DNA of 8,100 nucleotides from Sedimenticola sp. (lineage in GTDB: Bacteria > Pseudomonadota > Gammaproteobacteria > Chromatiales > Chromatiaceae). A model generated the notes under the pieces. It ran no database searches and had not been told where the DNA came from. It saw only the letters and a list, made by a program, of their open reading frames with translations. Below, one piece after another: positions 1-6,550 of this stretch. A program made the position numbers and the translations under genes. Every line of letters begins with the position of its first letter. The first letter of the stretch is position 1. The stretch is from the NCBI GenBank assembly GCA_027041035.1, contig JALULB010000287.1, forward strand, positions 1-8,100, in the 5' to 3' direction.

Positions 1-1
1 C

Positions 2-2380
2 GAACGCGTCTCCATGCCCGATTTCGATATCGATTTCTGCATGGAGGGGCGCGACCGGGTGATCGACTACGTGGCGCGCCGCTACGGCCGCGACGCGGTC
101 TCGCAGATCATCACCTACGGCACCATGGCGGCGAAGGCCGTGGTGCGCGATGTCGGCCGCGTGCTCGGCTTCCCGTACGGCTTCACCGACCGCATCGCCA
201 AGCTGGTGCCGTTCGAGATCGGCATGACGCTGAGCAAGGCGCTGGAAGAGAGCGAGGAACTGAAGGCCGCCTACGAGACCGAGGAGGAGGTCACCGGCCT
301 GATCGACATGGCCCTGTCGCTGGAGGGCGTGACACGCAACGCCGGCAAGCACGCCGGCGGCGTGGTCATCGCGCCGACCGTGTTGACCGATTTCACGCCA
401 CTGTACTGCGAACCGGATGGCTCCAACCTAGTCACCCAGTTCGACAAGGACGATGTCGAGGCCGTCGGCCTGGTGAAGTTCGACTTCCTCGGCCTGCGTA
501 CGCTGACCATCATCGACTGGGCCTTGCAGACCGTGAACCATCTGCGCGAACAGGCCGGCGACGCGCCGATCGACATCAGCCAGATCCCGATGGACGACAA
601 GGCATCCTTCGACCTGCTGAAGAGCGCGCGGACCACCGCCGTGTTCCAGCTCGAATCGCGCGGCATGAAGGAGCTGGTGAAGAAGCTCCAGCCCGACAGC
701 TTCGACGACATCACCGCGCTGGTCGCGCTGTACCGGCCGGGACCACTGCAATCCGGCATGGTCGACGACTTCATCAACCGCAAGCACGGGCGCGCCGAGG
801 TCACCTATCCGCATCCCGACCTGGAGCCTATCCTGGCGCCGACCTACGGCGTCATCCTGTATCAGGAACAGGTCATGCAGATCGCCCAGGTACTCGCCGG
901 CTATTCGCTGGGCGGCGCCGACCTGCTGCGCCGCGCGATGGGCAAGAAGAAGCCCGAGGAGATGGAGAAACAGGGCCGGATCTTCCGCAAGGGCGCGGTC
1001 GAACGCGGCGTCGACGAGGAGGTCGCCGCCTATATCTTCGACCTGATGGCGAAGTTCGCCGGCTATGGCTTCAACAAGTCACACTCGGCCGCCTACGCGC
1101 TGGTCTCCTACCAGACGATGTGGATGAAGGCCCACTACCCGGCCGCCTTCATGGCCGCCGTGCTGTCGGCCGACCTGGACAACACCGACAAGGTCGTCGT
1201 GCTGATCGAGGAATGCCGGGAGATGCAACTCAACGTCATGCCGCCGCACGTCAACCATTCCCAATACCGCTTCACCATCGGAGACGAGAAAACCGTCATC
1301 TACGGTCTCGGCGCGATCAAGGGCGTCGGCGAATCGGCGATCGAAAGCATCGTAGCATCGCGCGACCAGGGCGCGCCGTACAAAGACCTGTTCGACTTCT
1401 GCAAGCGCGTCGACATGCGCAAGGTCAACCGCCGCGTGATGGAGAACCTGATCCGCGCCGGCGCGCTGGACGACCTGGACACCAACCGCGCGACCCTGAT
1501 GGCGCAACTGCCGCTGGCGATCAAGATGGCGGAGCAACATGCCGCCTCGCAAGCCGCCGGACAAAACGACCTGTTCGGCATGGGCGACGACCTCGACGAG
1601 GCGCCGGAGATCGCCCAAGTGGTCCCCGCCGTCAGCGAGGAGTGGGAAGACGACCAGCGCCTGCAAGGCGAGAAGGAGACCCTCGGCCTGTACCTGACCG
1701 GCCACCCGATCGACAAATACGAAACCGAACTGGGCTCCATCGTCACCTCGCGACTGGCGAAGCTCGCCGAGGAAGGCCAGCCACGACAGGGGCAGCCAGG
1801 GCAGCGTCAGAAGCGCCGCGTGGTCGTCGCCGGACTGGTCATCGGCACGCGGCATATACAGACCCAGCGCGGCGCCATGGGCTCGGTGGTGCTGGACGAC
1901 CGCACCGGACGCATGGAAGTCACCCTGTTCAGCAAGGTCTACGAGGAATACCGCGACTTCCTGCAGAACGACAAAGTACTCGTCATCGAGGGCAACCTCA
2001 GCTGGGACGACTACCGCGACAGCCTCAGCCTGCGCGCCGAACGGGTCATGAGCTTCGAACAGGCGCGCGCCGCCTACGCGGCCTCGCTGACACTGTTCTG
2101 CGAGCATCGCGAGGTCGATCGACCGCCGGCCAAATGGGCGCAAGACTTGAAAGAACTGCTGGAACCCTTTCGTGGCGGCCTGTGCGCGCTACGCTGGCGC
2201 TACCGCCAGCGCGAAGCCGAGGGCGCCTGGCAGTTCAGCGACAACTGGCGCGTGTCGCCCGACGACGAACTGATCCGGCGGCTGCGACGGTATCCCGGGA
2301 TCACCGATGTGCGCGTCATCTACGCGCGCGAACGGGGTTCGGCGGCAGAGGGACAACTCGACGCACGCGGCGGCAAGTGA
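2..2380 (+). CDS. dnaE: DNA polymerase III alpha subunit, 5'-truncated by the window edge
   Basis: This is the catalytic subunit of the replicative DNA polymerase III. The reading frame is already open at base 2 (codons for E-R-V-S precede the first Met at 14), so this Met is internal. By alignment from memory with E. coli DnaE the fragment begins near residue 395, so the PHP domain and the first part of the palm lie outside. All three catalytic aspartates are visible. Two are in PDFDIDF (codons 20-22 and 26-28). The third is in KFDFLGL (codon 482-484), at the same 152-residue spacing as E. coli D403 to D555. Further on come the fingers motif RRAMGKKKPEEM, a helix-hairpin-helix at IYGLGAIKGVGE (from about 1298), the internal beta-clamp binding motif QNDLF (1562-1576) and an OB fold (about 1820-2060). 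The C-terminal domain ends with a divergent low-complexity tail. The gene appears intact to its TGA. The downstream gene is convergent folA, not accA as in E. coli. Confidence 0.98.
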   Translation, partial: ERVSMPDFDIDFCMEGRDRVIDYVARRYGRDAVSQIITYGTMAAKAVVRDVGRVLGFPYGFTDRIAKLVPFEIGMTLSKALEESEELKAAYETEEEVTGLIDMALSLEGVTRNAGKHAGGVVIAPTVLTDFTPLYCEPDGSNLVTQFDKDDVEAVGLVKFDFLGLRTLTIIDWALQTVNHLREQAGDAPIDISQIPMDDKASFDLLKSARTTAVFQLESRGMKELVKKLQPDSFDDITALVALYRPGPLQSGMVDDFINRKHGRAEVTYPHPDLEPILAPTYGVILYQEQVMQIAQVLAGYSLGGADLLRRAMGKKKPEEMEKQGRIFRKGAVERGVDEEVAAYIFDLMAKFAGYGFNKSHSAAYALVSYQTMWMKAHYPAAFMAAVLSADLDNTDKVVVLIEECREMQLNVMPPHVNHSQYRFTIGDEKTVIYGLGAIKGVGESAIESIVASRDQGAPYKDLFDFCKRVDMRKVNRRVMENLIRAGALDDLDTNRATLMAQLPLAIKMAEQHAASQAAGQNDLFGMGDDLDEAPEIAQVVPAVSEEWEDDQRLQGEKETLGLYLTGHPIDKYETELGSIVTSRLAKLAEEGQPRQGQPGQRQKRRVVVAGLVIGTRHIQTQRGAMGSVVLDDRTGRMEVTLFSKVYEEYRDFLQNDKVLVIEGNLSWDDYRDSLSLRAERVMSFEQARAAYAASLTLFCEHREVDRPPAKWAQDLKELLEPFRGGLCALRWRYRQREAEGAWQFSDNWRVSPDDELIRRLRRYPGITDVRVIYARERGSAAEGQLDARGGK

Positions 2381-2488
2381 GCCGGGAACGTCGCCGCCCG
2401 CTTCGCCGCGCTTTATCGAGCCAGCAATCTCACGGGTCTCGACGTAAATGAGAAAAGCCGATGCAACAGCATACGCGCGATAAGAACG
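2381..2488. other. Convergent intergenic gap between dnaE and folA
   Basis: This 108-base gap separates the stop codons of two converging genes. I see no clear intrinsic terminator in it: there is no strong GC stem followed by a T tract on either strand. A loose pairing of GCGGCG (2367-2372) with CGCCGC (2392-2397) has a 19-base loop and no T tract, so I do not call it a terminator. No short gene is supported here. Confidence 0.5.
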
Positions 2489-3013
2489 CTATTCCCCGCC
2501 CCCAGAGGCACACACCTGCCCCGGTAGACAGCGCTGGTAGCACACGAAGGTATGCGCCAGTGGATTGCGCTCGTCGGGCGGGTGGTCTTCCCGGCTGATT
2601 TCGCGCCAGTCTTCTTCCGCCAAGGCGGGAAACCAGGCATCGCCCTCCACTTCGGTATCGACGTGGGTCAGGTAGAGCTGGTCCGCCAACGGCAGAAACA
2701 GGCGGTAGACCTGCTCGCCGCCGACTACCATCAGCTCGTCGCCGTGGCGCACGGCGGTGTTCAATGCCTCGATGACCGAATGCACCACGTCGGCGCCGTC
2801 GGCCTGGTATCCGGTATCGCGCGTCATCACCAGATGCGGTCGCTCCGGTAACAGGCCCGGCAATGATTCCCAGGTTTTGCGCCCCATCAGAATCGGCTTG
2901 CCCAGGGTGGTTCGTTTGAAGAAGGCGAGATCCGAGGGCAGATGCCACGGCAGGGAGTTCCGCGTGCCTATGACACGGTTCTTGTCGAGCGCGGCTATCA
3001 GGGAAATCTTCAT
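2489..3013 (-). CDS. folA: Dihydrofolate reductase
   Basis: This cytoplasmic enzyme reduces dihydrofolate to tetrahydrofolate with NADPH, supplying one-carbon units for thymidylate, purine and methionine synthesis; it is the trimethoprim target. The 174-residue product starts MKISLIAALDKNRVIG. It contains LPWHLPSDL with the catalytic acid D28 (E. coli D27), the NADPH-binding GRKTW at 44-48, the folate-binding Arg in LPERP, VVGGEQVY with the Gly pair at 98-99, and YLTHVDTEVEGD with T116. The ATG at 3013 was chosen because it matches the family N-terminus. An in-frame ATG at 3052 would add 13 residues unlike the family, and it sits where transcription should begin, just past a TATAAT box. The enzyme is slightly longer than the E. 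coli form (159 residues) because of a C-terminal tail of about 12 residues rich in Cys and Gly. No strong Shine-Dalgarno is seen, only a short GAG close to the ATG. Confidence 0.96.
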   Translation of the reverse strand: MKISLIAALDKNRVIGTRNSLPWHLPSDLAFFKRTTLGKPILMGRKTWESLPGLLPERPHLVMTRDTGYQADGADVVHSVIEALNTAVRHGDELMVVGGEQVYRLFLPLADQLYLTHVDTEVEGDAWFPALAEEDWREISREDHPPDERNPLAHTFVCYQRCLPGQVCASGGGE

Positions 3014-3056
3014 CTCGGGTGCTGTCGCTATCGCGACCGGGCCGGCCGCCATGACG

Positions 3057-3062
3057 ATTATA
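3057..3062 (-). promoter_or_regulatory. Probable folA promoter -10 box
   Basis: On the minus strand these bases read TATAAT, a perfect sigma70 -10 element. Transcription would start near 3050, giving a 5' leader of roughly 37 bases before the chosen folA ATG at 3013. The -35 position at 17-base spacing reads CGAATT, which is a poor match to TTGACA, and there is no extended -10 TG. The promoter is therefore inferred from the -10 match and its position only. Confidence 0.5.
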
Positions 3063-3082
3063 TCCCGGAAATTTCATGAATT

Positions 3083-3099
3083 CGCGCGATGATCGCGCG
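3083..3099. repeat. Perfect inverted repeat upstream of folA, possible operator
   Basis: CGCGCGAT-G-ATCGCGCG is a perfect 8-base inverted repeat around one central base. On the minus strand it lies just upstream of the -35 position of the folA TATAAT box. It abuts three shorter overlapping palindromes: GAAATTTC (3068-3075), TTCATGAA (3073-3080) and GAATTC (3078-3083). The symmetry is seen directly; a role as a protein-binding site is inference. In GC-rich DNA some palindromes arise by chance. Confidence 0.4.
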
Positions 3100-3309
3100 G
3101 CATATTGATTTTACTAAGGATTTCTGAAGGCGCCGCGTATCCGCGATGACGCGCAACTGGAGACAACGTCTTGAGGAGTCAAGCGGACAAGCGAGGGCGC
3201 GTGCAATGCGTGGATCTTCCGGGATATAAGCTCCGCCAACCAAACCTCGGAATTGTCCACACGCACCCTTCAGCCCTCGGATGCGTTGCTCGTAGTCGAT
3301 AGCCGCCAA
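3100..3309. other. Non-coding stretch with no recognised gene
   Basis: This is the middle of the 356-base gap between folA and the hydrolase gene. I see no tRNA, terminator or repeat in it. On the plus strand only a 27-codon frame beginning at 3146 is available, without a ribosome binding site. On the minus strand a frame ending with TAA at 3058-3060 is free of stop codons through the whole gap. Its only start candidates within the gap are TTG or CTG codons such as TTG at 3309, with no good Shine-Dalgarno, and its translation is not recognised. I leave it unannotated as a gene. Confidence 0.5.
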
Positions 3310-3339
3310 CAGACACTCAACGGTACCCCGTAGTATGAT
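3310..3339 (+). promoter_or_regulatory. Probable promoter of the metallo-hydrolase gene
   Basis: TATGAT at 3334-3339 is a good -10 match, preceded after 18 bases by CAGACA (3310-3315), which shares four of six bases with TTGACA. A start near 3346 would give a leader of about 24 bases before the ATG at 3370. It is a prediction from consensus and position only. Confidence 0.45.
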
Positions 3340-3369
3340 CGCCCGATAACCGACAGACGGACCAATACC

Positions 3370-4314
3370 ATGAAAAACATACCCTTTATCTCGCTGATGA
3401 TTCTCCTGACCCAACTGGCTTCGGCGGCGGACACACACCGCCTGCGCGACTATCCGGCTGAACAGGTCGCGAACAAGGTCTGGGTGATTCACGGTCCGCT
3501 GGGGTTTCCGTCGGTGGAAAACCAGGGCTTCATGAACAACCCGGCATTCGTGCTGACCGATGCCGGAGTGGTGGTCATCGACCCGGGTTCCAGCACGGCG
3601 GCCGGCGAGATGGTGCTGCGCCAGATCGACAAGCTCACGAAGCAGCCGGTGGTCGCGGTATTCAACACCCATGTGCACGGCGATCACTGGCTGGGCAATC
3701 AGGCGATCAAGGACGCCTGGCCGGACGCGCGCTTCTATGCGCATCCGCGCATGATCGCCAAGGCCGGAGCGGGTGCCGCCGAGGAATGGCTGGATCGCAT
3801 GAACCGCTCCACCGACGGTTTCACCGCGAATACCCGCGCGTTGATCCCCGACCAGGCGATCGACCAGGACCGCGTCATCGAGATCGGCAACACCCACTTT
3901 CGCATCGACGCACCGCCAAAGGCTCACAGCAATACCGATGTGATGATCGAGGTCGTCGAACCCGGCGTCTATTTCACCGGCGACAACATCACCTACAAGC
4001 GCATCCCGCGCATGGACGACGGTACCTTCAAGGGTAGCGCGGCGGCATGCAAGGTGGCGAAAGCCGCACAGGCCCGCATCTACGTGCCCGGCCACGGCCC
4101 GAGCGGCGGCGTGGACATCATCGACGGCTATTGCGACTATCTCGCGACCCTCTACCGCCTGAGCGGCGAGCTGTACGAGGAGGAGATGGAGGACTACGAG
4201 ATGAAACCGCGCATCGCGCGGGCGCTGAAGGCCTATGCCGACTGGGACGGCTTCGACGCCGAGATCGGCAAGCATATCAGCCTGGCGATACTCGAATACG
4301 AGGGTTCATTGTAG
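3370..4314 (+). CDS. Exported metallo-beta-lactamase-fold hydrolase
   Basis: The 314-residue product begins with a Sec-type signal peptide: a short basic start, a hydrophobic core at about residues 5-16, and a likely cleavage in ASA|AD after residue 19. It should therefore act in the periplasm. The mature part has the full zinc site of the MBL superfamily: T-H-V-H-G-D-H (H101, H103, D105, H106), H186 in KAHSNTD, D205 in FTGDN and H242 in VPGHG. The run GDHWLGNQAI and the NPAFVLTD...VVVIDPG start resemble the SoxH-like and quinoprotein-relay zinc metallohydrolase group. That placement is from memory, and the substrate cannot be read from the sequence. The C-terminal 60 residues are helical and acidic. 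The gene stands alone, with its own probable promoter and a convergent neighbour downstream. The Shine-Dalgarno is weak (ACGGA about 9 bases before the ATG). Nothing indicates antibiotic hydrolysis. Confidence 0.9.
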   Translation: MKNIPFISLMILLTQLASAADTHRLRDYPAEQVANKVWVIHGPLGFPSVENQGFMNNPAFVLTDAGVVVIDPGSSTAAGEMVLRQIDKLTKQPVVAVFNTHVHGDHWLGNQAIKDAWPDARFYAHPRMIAKAGAGAAEEWLDRMNRSTDGFTANTRALIPDQAIDQDRVIEIGNTHFRIDAPPKAHSNTDVMIEVVEPGVYFTGDNITYKRIPRMDDGTFKGSAAACKVAKAAQARIYVPGHGPSGGVDIIDGYCDYLATLYRLSGELYEEEMEDYEMKPRIARALKAYADWDGFDAEIGKHISLAILEYEGSL

Positions 4315-4342
4315 TCGTTCAGCGGTCGCGTGGAAGCGCCGC

Positions 4343-4357
4343 GCCGGGAGCACCGGC
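4343..4357. terminator. Weak hairpin between convergent genes
   Basis: GCCGG-GAGCA-CCGGC forms a 5-base GC stem with a 5-base loop in the 44-base gap between the hydrolase stop codon (4314) and the converging stop codon at 4359. There is no T tract on either side, so it is at best a weak or bidirectional termination aid. Confidence 0.25.
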
Positions 4358-4358
4358 C

Positions 4359-5297
4359 TCAGTCGGCAATCTCCACCCGCCACGCCCGATCGCCGAGGAT
4401 GACGGGCTTGCCCGGCGCGAAATACTCCTGTGGACGATTGATCCCGCCGTCGCGGTCGAGATCGATGCTGATGCCGTCGTTGCGGTAGTCACCGTCGGTC
4501 TTCAGGTTGTCGCTCAGCCAGGCGGGATAGGCTTCGCCGCCGAGACGAATCTCGCCGCCCAGCTGGGTGCGCGGGTAGTAACGCAGCACGCCCTTGTCCA
4601 GATCCTCGCGCTTCGCGTACAGCCACAGGGTATAGTCGACGCCGGACAGCGCCGGCACGCCGCTGATCTCGCCCATCGGCAGCTTCAGCAGCACGCCGAA
4701 ATAGCCCGACCCGCGCGTTGGAAATTCGAGTACGTCGTTACCCAGATCCCCATCGCGATTCAGATCGGCGATCAGCACCGGCCCGGCGTTACGGAGATCG
4801 ATGACGAAATCCATCGGCCCGCCCAGGTGGAACGGGATGCGCCCCCAGAGTTGCCGATGGCCGCTCAGGTTGGCGCTGACGCTCAGTCCGTCCGGCGGGT
4901 TGTCCCTCAACGACATCGGCAGTCCGCGAACGCCTATCTTGAAGCCCACCGGGCGGAACTGCCGGGCAATGGAGAGTTGCAGGGCTTGCGGCTCGGGCGG
5001 CGCGAACTGGCGCGCCTCGTGCTGATCCTCCGGATTCTCGATGAAATCCGCCGGCACCAGCCACGGCGTCTCGCCGGGCGCGAGTACCTTGTCCGGCTTG
5101 GGTGGAATCTCCCCGGTCCGCACCAGGGGCTCCAGCGTACCCCGCCAGAAATCCTTCACGGGCTCGCGCAACTGATCCTGAAAGAACAGCACACCGCCAT
5201 ACACAAAGATCGCGATCGCGACAAAACGCCCAAAGCGATTACGGGACTTGTGGCGCCGATCGCCATCACGCCTGGGATACTGCTCCTGTCTGTCCAT
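4359..5297 (-). CDS. Single-pass membrane protein with two calcium-loop-like motifs, function unknown
   Basis: I do not recognise this 312-residue protein. Its first 24 residues are strongly basic and hydrophilic. One hydrophobic segment follows (about 25-39, FVAIAIFVYGGVLFF), then a soluble region of some 270 residues. This suggests a cytoplasmic N-terminus anchored in the inner membrane and a periplasmic domain. That domain is rich in predicted beta strands and holds two similar Asp-rich loops after a hydrophobic strand: DLNRDGDLGND (178-188) and DLDRDGGINRPQE (279-291). Their D-x-D/N-x-D-G pattern resembles the EF-hand or dockerin type of calcium loop, although the twelfth position is not Glu in either. 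Calcium binding is inference. The ATG lies 3 bases after the stop of the Sel1 gene, so the two are very likely one transcript with coupled translation. The start was chosen for that spacing. Confidence 0.8.
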   Translation of the reverse strand: MDRQEQYPRRDGDRRHKSRNRFGRFVAIAIFVYGGVLFFQDQLREPVKDFWRGTLEPLVRTGEIPPKPDKVLAPGETPWLVPADFIENPEDQHEARQFAPPEPQALQLSIARQFRPVGFKIGVRGLPMSLRDNPPDGLSVSANLSGHRQLWGRIPFHLGGPMDFVIDLRNAGPVLIADLNRDGDLGNDVLEFPTRGSGYFGVLLKLPMGEISGVPALSGVDYTLWLYAKREDLDKGVLRYYPRTQLGGEIRLGGEAYPAWLSDNLKTDGDYRNDGISIDLDRDGGINRPQEYFAPGKPVILGDRAWRVEIAD

Positions 5298-5300
5298 CGA

Positions 5301-5735
5301 CTACATCTCGAAACCGGCTTTTTTGTACCATTCGGCGGCTTTCTCCGCATCCTGTTCGACGCCATTGCCTTCCTGATACATCATGCCGATCGTGGTCATC
5401 GCGCCCTGCAGGCCCTGGTCCGCCGCCTTGCCAAACCACTCCAGCGCCTTTTGCGGATTCTTCTCGACACACTCGCCTTCCAGGTACATGAATGCCAGGC
5501 CATGCTGCGCCAGGCCGAGCCCGGCTTCCGCCGCGCCTTTCATGTACTTGTAGGCGAGCAGCTCGTTGGCCACCATGCCGAGACCGTTCTGCGCCATGAT
5601 CGCCATGCGATACATCGCTTCGGGGTCGCCCTGTTCCGCCAACGGGCCAAGCAGGCCACCGGCCTGGGAGAAACTGCGGGATTCAAACGCGGCGATGCCG
5701 CTGCTCAGATCCAGGTTGTTGCTGTCTTCGCTCAT
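5301..5735 (-). CDS. Small Sel1-repeat (TPR-like) protein
   Basis: The 144-residue product is almost entirely Sel1-like repeats, the alpha-alpha solenoid units that mediate protein-protein contacts. Three repeats can be laid out at about residues 38-73, 74-109 and 110-142, with a degenerate half repeat before them (13-37). The second and third carry the hallmark pattern: A..GLAFMYLEG..V....KALEWFGKAADQG, then IGMMYQEGNGVEQD..KAAEWYKKA. There is no signal peptide or membrane segment, so it is probably cytoplasmic. The first gene of a two-gene operon, it ends 3 bases before the membrane protein whose basic N-terminal tail would also face the cytoplasm; physical partnership of the two is inference. 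No strong Shine-Dalgarno or promoter was found before the ATG. The specific partner and process are unknown. Confidence 0.88.
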   Translation of the reverse strand: MSEDSNNLDLSSGIAAFESRSFSQAGGLLGPLAEQGDPEAMYRMAIMAQNGLGMVANELLAYKYMKGAAEAGLGLAQHGLAFMYLEGECVEKNPQKALEWFGKAADQGLQGAMTTIGMMYQEGNGVEQDAEKAAEWYKKAGFEM

Positions 5736-5857
5736 ATTTCACGCTCTGTCATCTATAGTCAGGTCTGGCGGACATTCTACGCACCATCGGCACGCGCTAA
5801 AACCTGTGCTGCCTGACGGTATAGATCAACCATAACGGGTCTGACTTTCAGACACGC
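5736..5857. other. Gap between the metallopeptidase and Sel1 genes
   Basis: Both flanking genes are on the minus strand, so this 122-base gap should hold the 3' end of the metallopeptidase transcript and the start signals of the Sel1 operon. It contains one clear hairpin near the metallopeptidase stop codon. TATAGA on the minus strand, about 20 bases upstream of the Sel1 ATG, could be a -10 box but has no matching -35 element. No small gene is supported. Confidence 0.4.
5839..5853 (-). terminator. Hairpin just after the metallopeptidase stop codon
   Basis: On the minus strand GTCTGA-AAG-TCAGAC is a perfect 6-base stem with a 3-base loop, starting 4 bases after the stop codon of the metallopeptidase gene. 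The following bases (CCGTTATGG) contain no T tract, so it may protect or attenuate the transcript rather than terminate it fully. Confidence 0.35.
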
Positions 5858-6550
5858 TTAAACCAACGGATAGAAATAACTCCACGCCGGCAGTTGCCGG
5901 CCGATGGTATCCAACTCTCGCTCGGCGGCGCGATAGGCCGGACAATGCGCCTCGACCAACGCCCAAAAGGATGCGCCATGGTGCATATGCCGCGTATGAC
6001 TCAGCTCGTGGATCAACAGATAGTCGACCAGATGCGCCGGCAACAGCAGCATGCGGGCGTTCAGGCTGATGGTGCCGCGCGACGAACAGCTCCCCCAGCG
6101 GGTCTTTTGCGTGGCGATCCGCGTGCGCGCGAACCTCAGGCCGGTCTCCCCGCTGACGCGTTGCAGCCAGGGAATCAATACCGCGCGGCCCCGCTCCAGC
6201 AACCATTGGCGCAGGCACTCCTGGGCGGCCGGCGTGGCGCGCGCATGCGGGATTCGCAACAGCCGTTCCGCCGCATCGGCGCTGAACGTCCCGGCATCCC
6301 ACGCCAGCCGCCAGCGCTCATCGATGGCCGCCAGACTCACGCTATCCGGAAGAGCCGTGGCGGGGCGCTCGCGCAACTCACCGCGCTTGCGTGCCACCCA
6401 ATCCAGGTTCTGCGCGACGAAACGTTCGATCGCGCGCGGGCCGACACCCCTTGGCGCGACGACTTGCAAGGCGCCGTTCGGAAACAGCTTCAGACGCAGC
6501 GAGCGCACGCGGGCATTGCGCACGACGCGGTATTCAGGCATGTTTCGCAT
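5858..6550 (-). CDS. YgjP-type (COG1451/DUF45) zinc metallopeptidase
   Basis: The 230-residue product belongs to the M48-like YgjP/DUF45 family, whose cellular substrates are largely undefined. The zinc site is HELSH at 181-185 with the family's third ligand probably at H191 (HELSH-TRHMH-H, then GASFW). The characteristic KTRWGSCSSRG lies just before it (149-159) and the SLNARMLLLP strand follows. The N-terminal part (about 5-60) has the usual layout of a beta-rich start, then a helical P-R-A-I-E-R-F-V-A-Q. No signal peptide or membrane segment is seen, so it should be cytoplasmic. The ATG at 6550 was chosen because GCGGAA lies 7 bases upstream. The ATG at 6541 (MPEYRVV) is nearly as good, and a TTG at 6565 is less likely. 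It is divergent from slt, with 88 bases between starts. Confidence 0.9.
   Translation of the reverse strand: MRNMPEYRVVRNARVRSLRLKLFPNGALQVVAPRGVGPRAIERFVAQNLDWVARKRGELRERPATALPDSVSLAAIDERWRLAWDAGTFSADAAERLLRIPHARATPAAQECLRQWLLERGRAVLIPWLQRVSGETGLRFARTRIATQKTRWGSCSSRGTISLNARMLLLPAHLVDYLLIHELSHTRHMHHGASFWALVEAHCPAYRAAERELDTIGRQLPAWSYFYPLV

Noticed and set aside
1079..2143. A 354-codon minus-strand open frame inside dnaE
   Set aside because: It is antisense to a highly conserved part of DnaE, and its composition is typical of a GC-rich shadow frame.
1120..2451. A 443-codon plus-strand frame overlapping dnaE in another frame
   Set aside because: The translation is extremely rich in Arg, Gly and Pro and has no domain; the DnaE frame is conserved over the same bases.
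3011..3052. Upstream folA start at 3052 adding 13 residues
   Set aside because: The extra residues do not match the DHFR family, and the ATG falls at the predicted transcription start, just past TATAAT.
3146..3228. A 27-codon plus-strand frame in the folA-hydrolase gap
   Set aside because: It has no ribosome binding site, no recognisable product and a length expected by chance.
3058..4275. A 405-codon minus-strand frame across the hydrolase gene
   Set aside because: Most of it is antisense to the conserved zinc hydrolase. Only the part in the gap is unexplained, and that is reported separately as a finding.
4047..5816. A 589-codon open frame on the plus strand
   Set aside because: It lies antisense to the Sel1 and membrane-protein genes and overlaps the end of the hydrolase gene. 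Its translation is Arg/His/Ala-rich without recognisable domains, whereas the minus-strand frames give clear repeats and a membrane segment. It is a shadow of GC-rich coding DNA.
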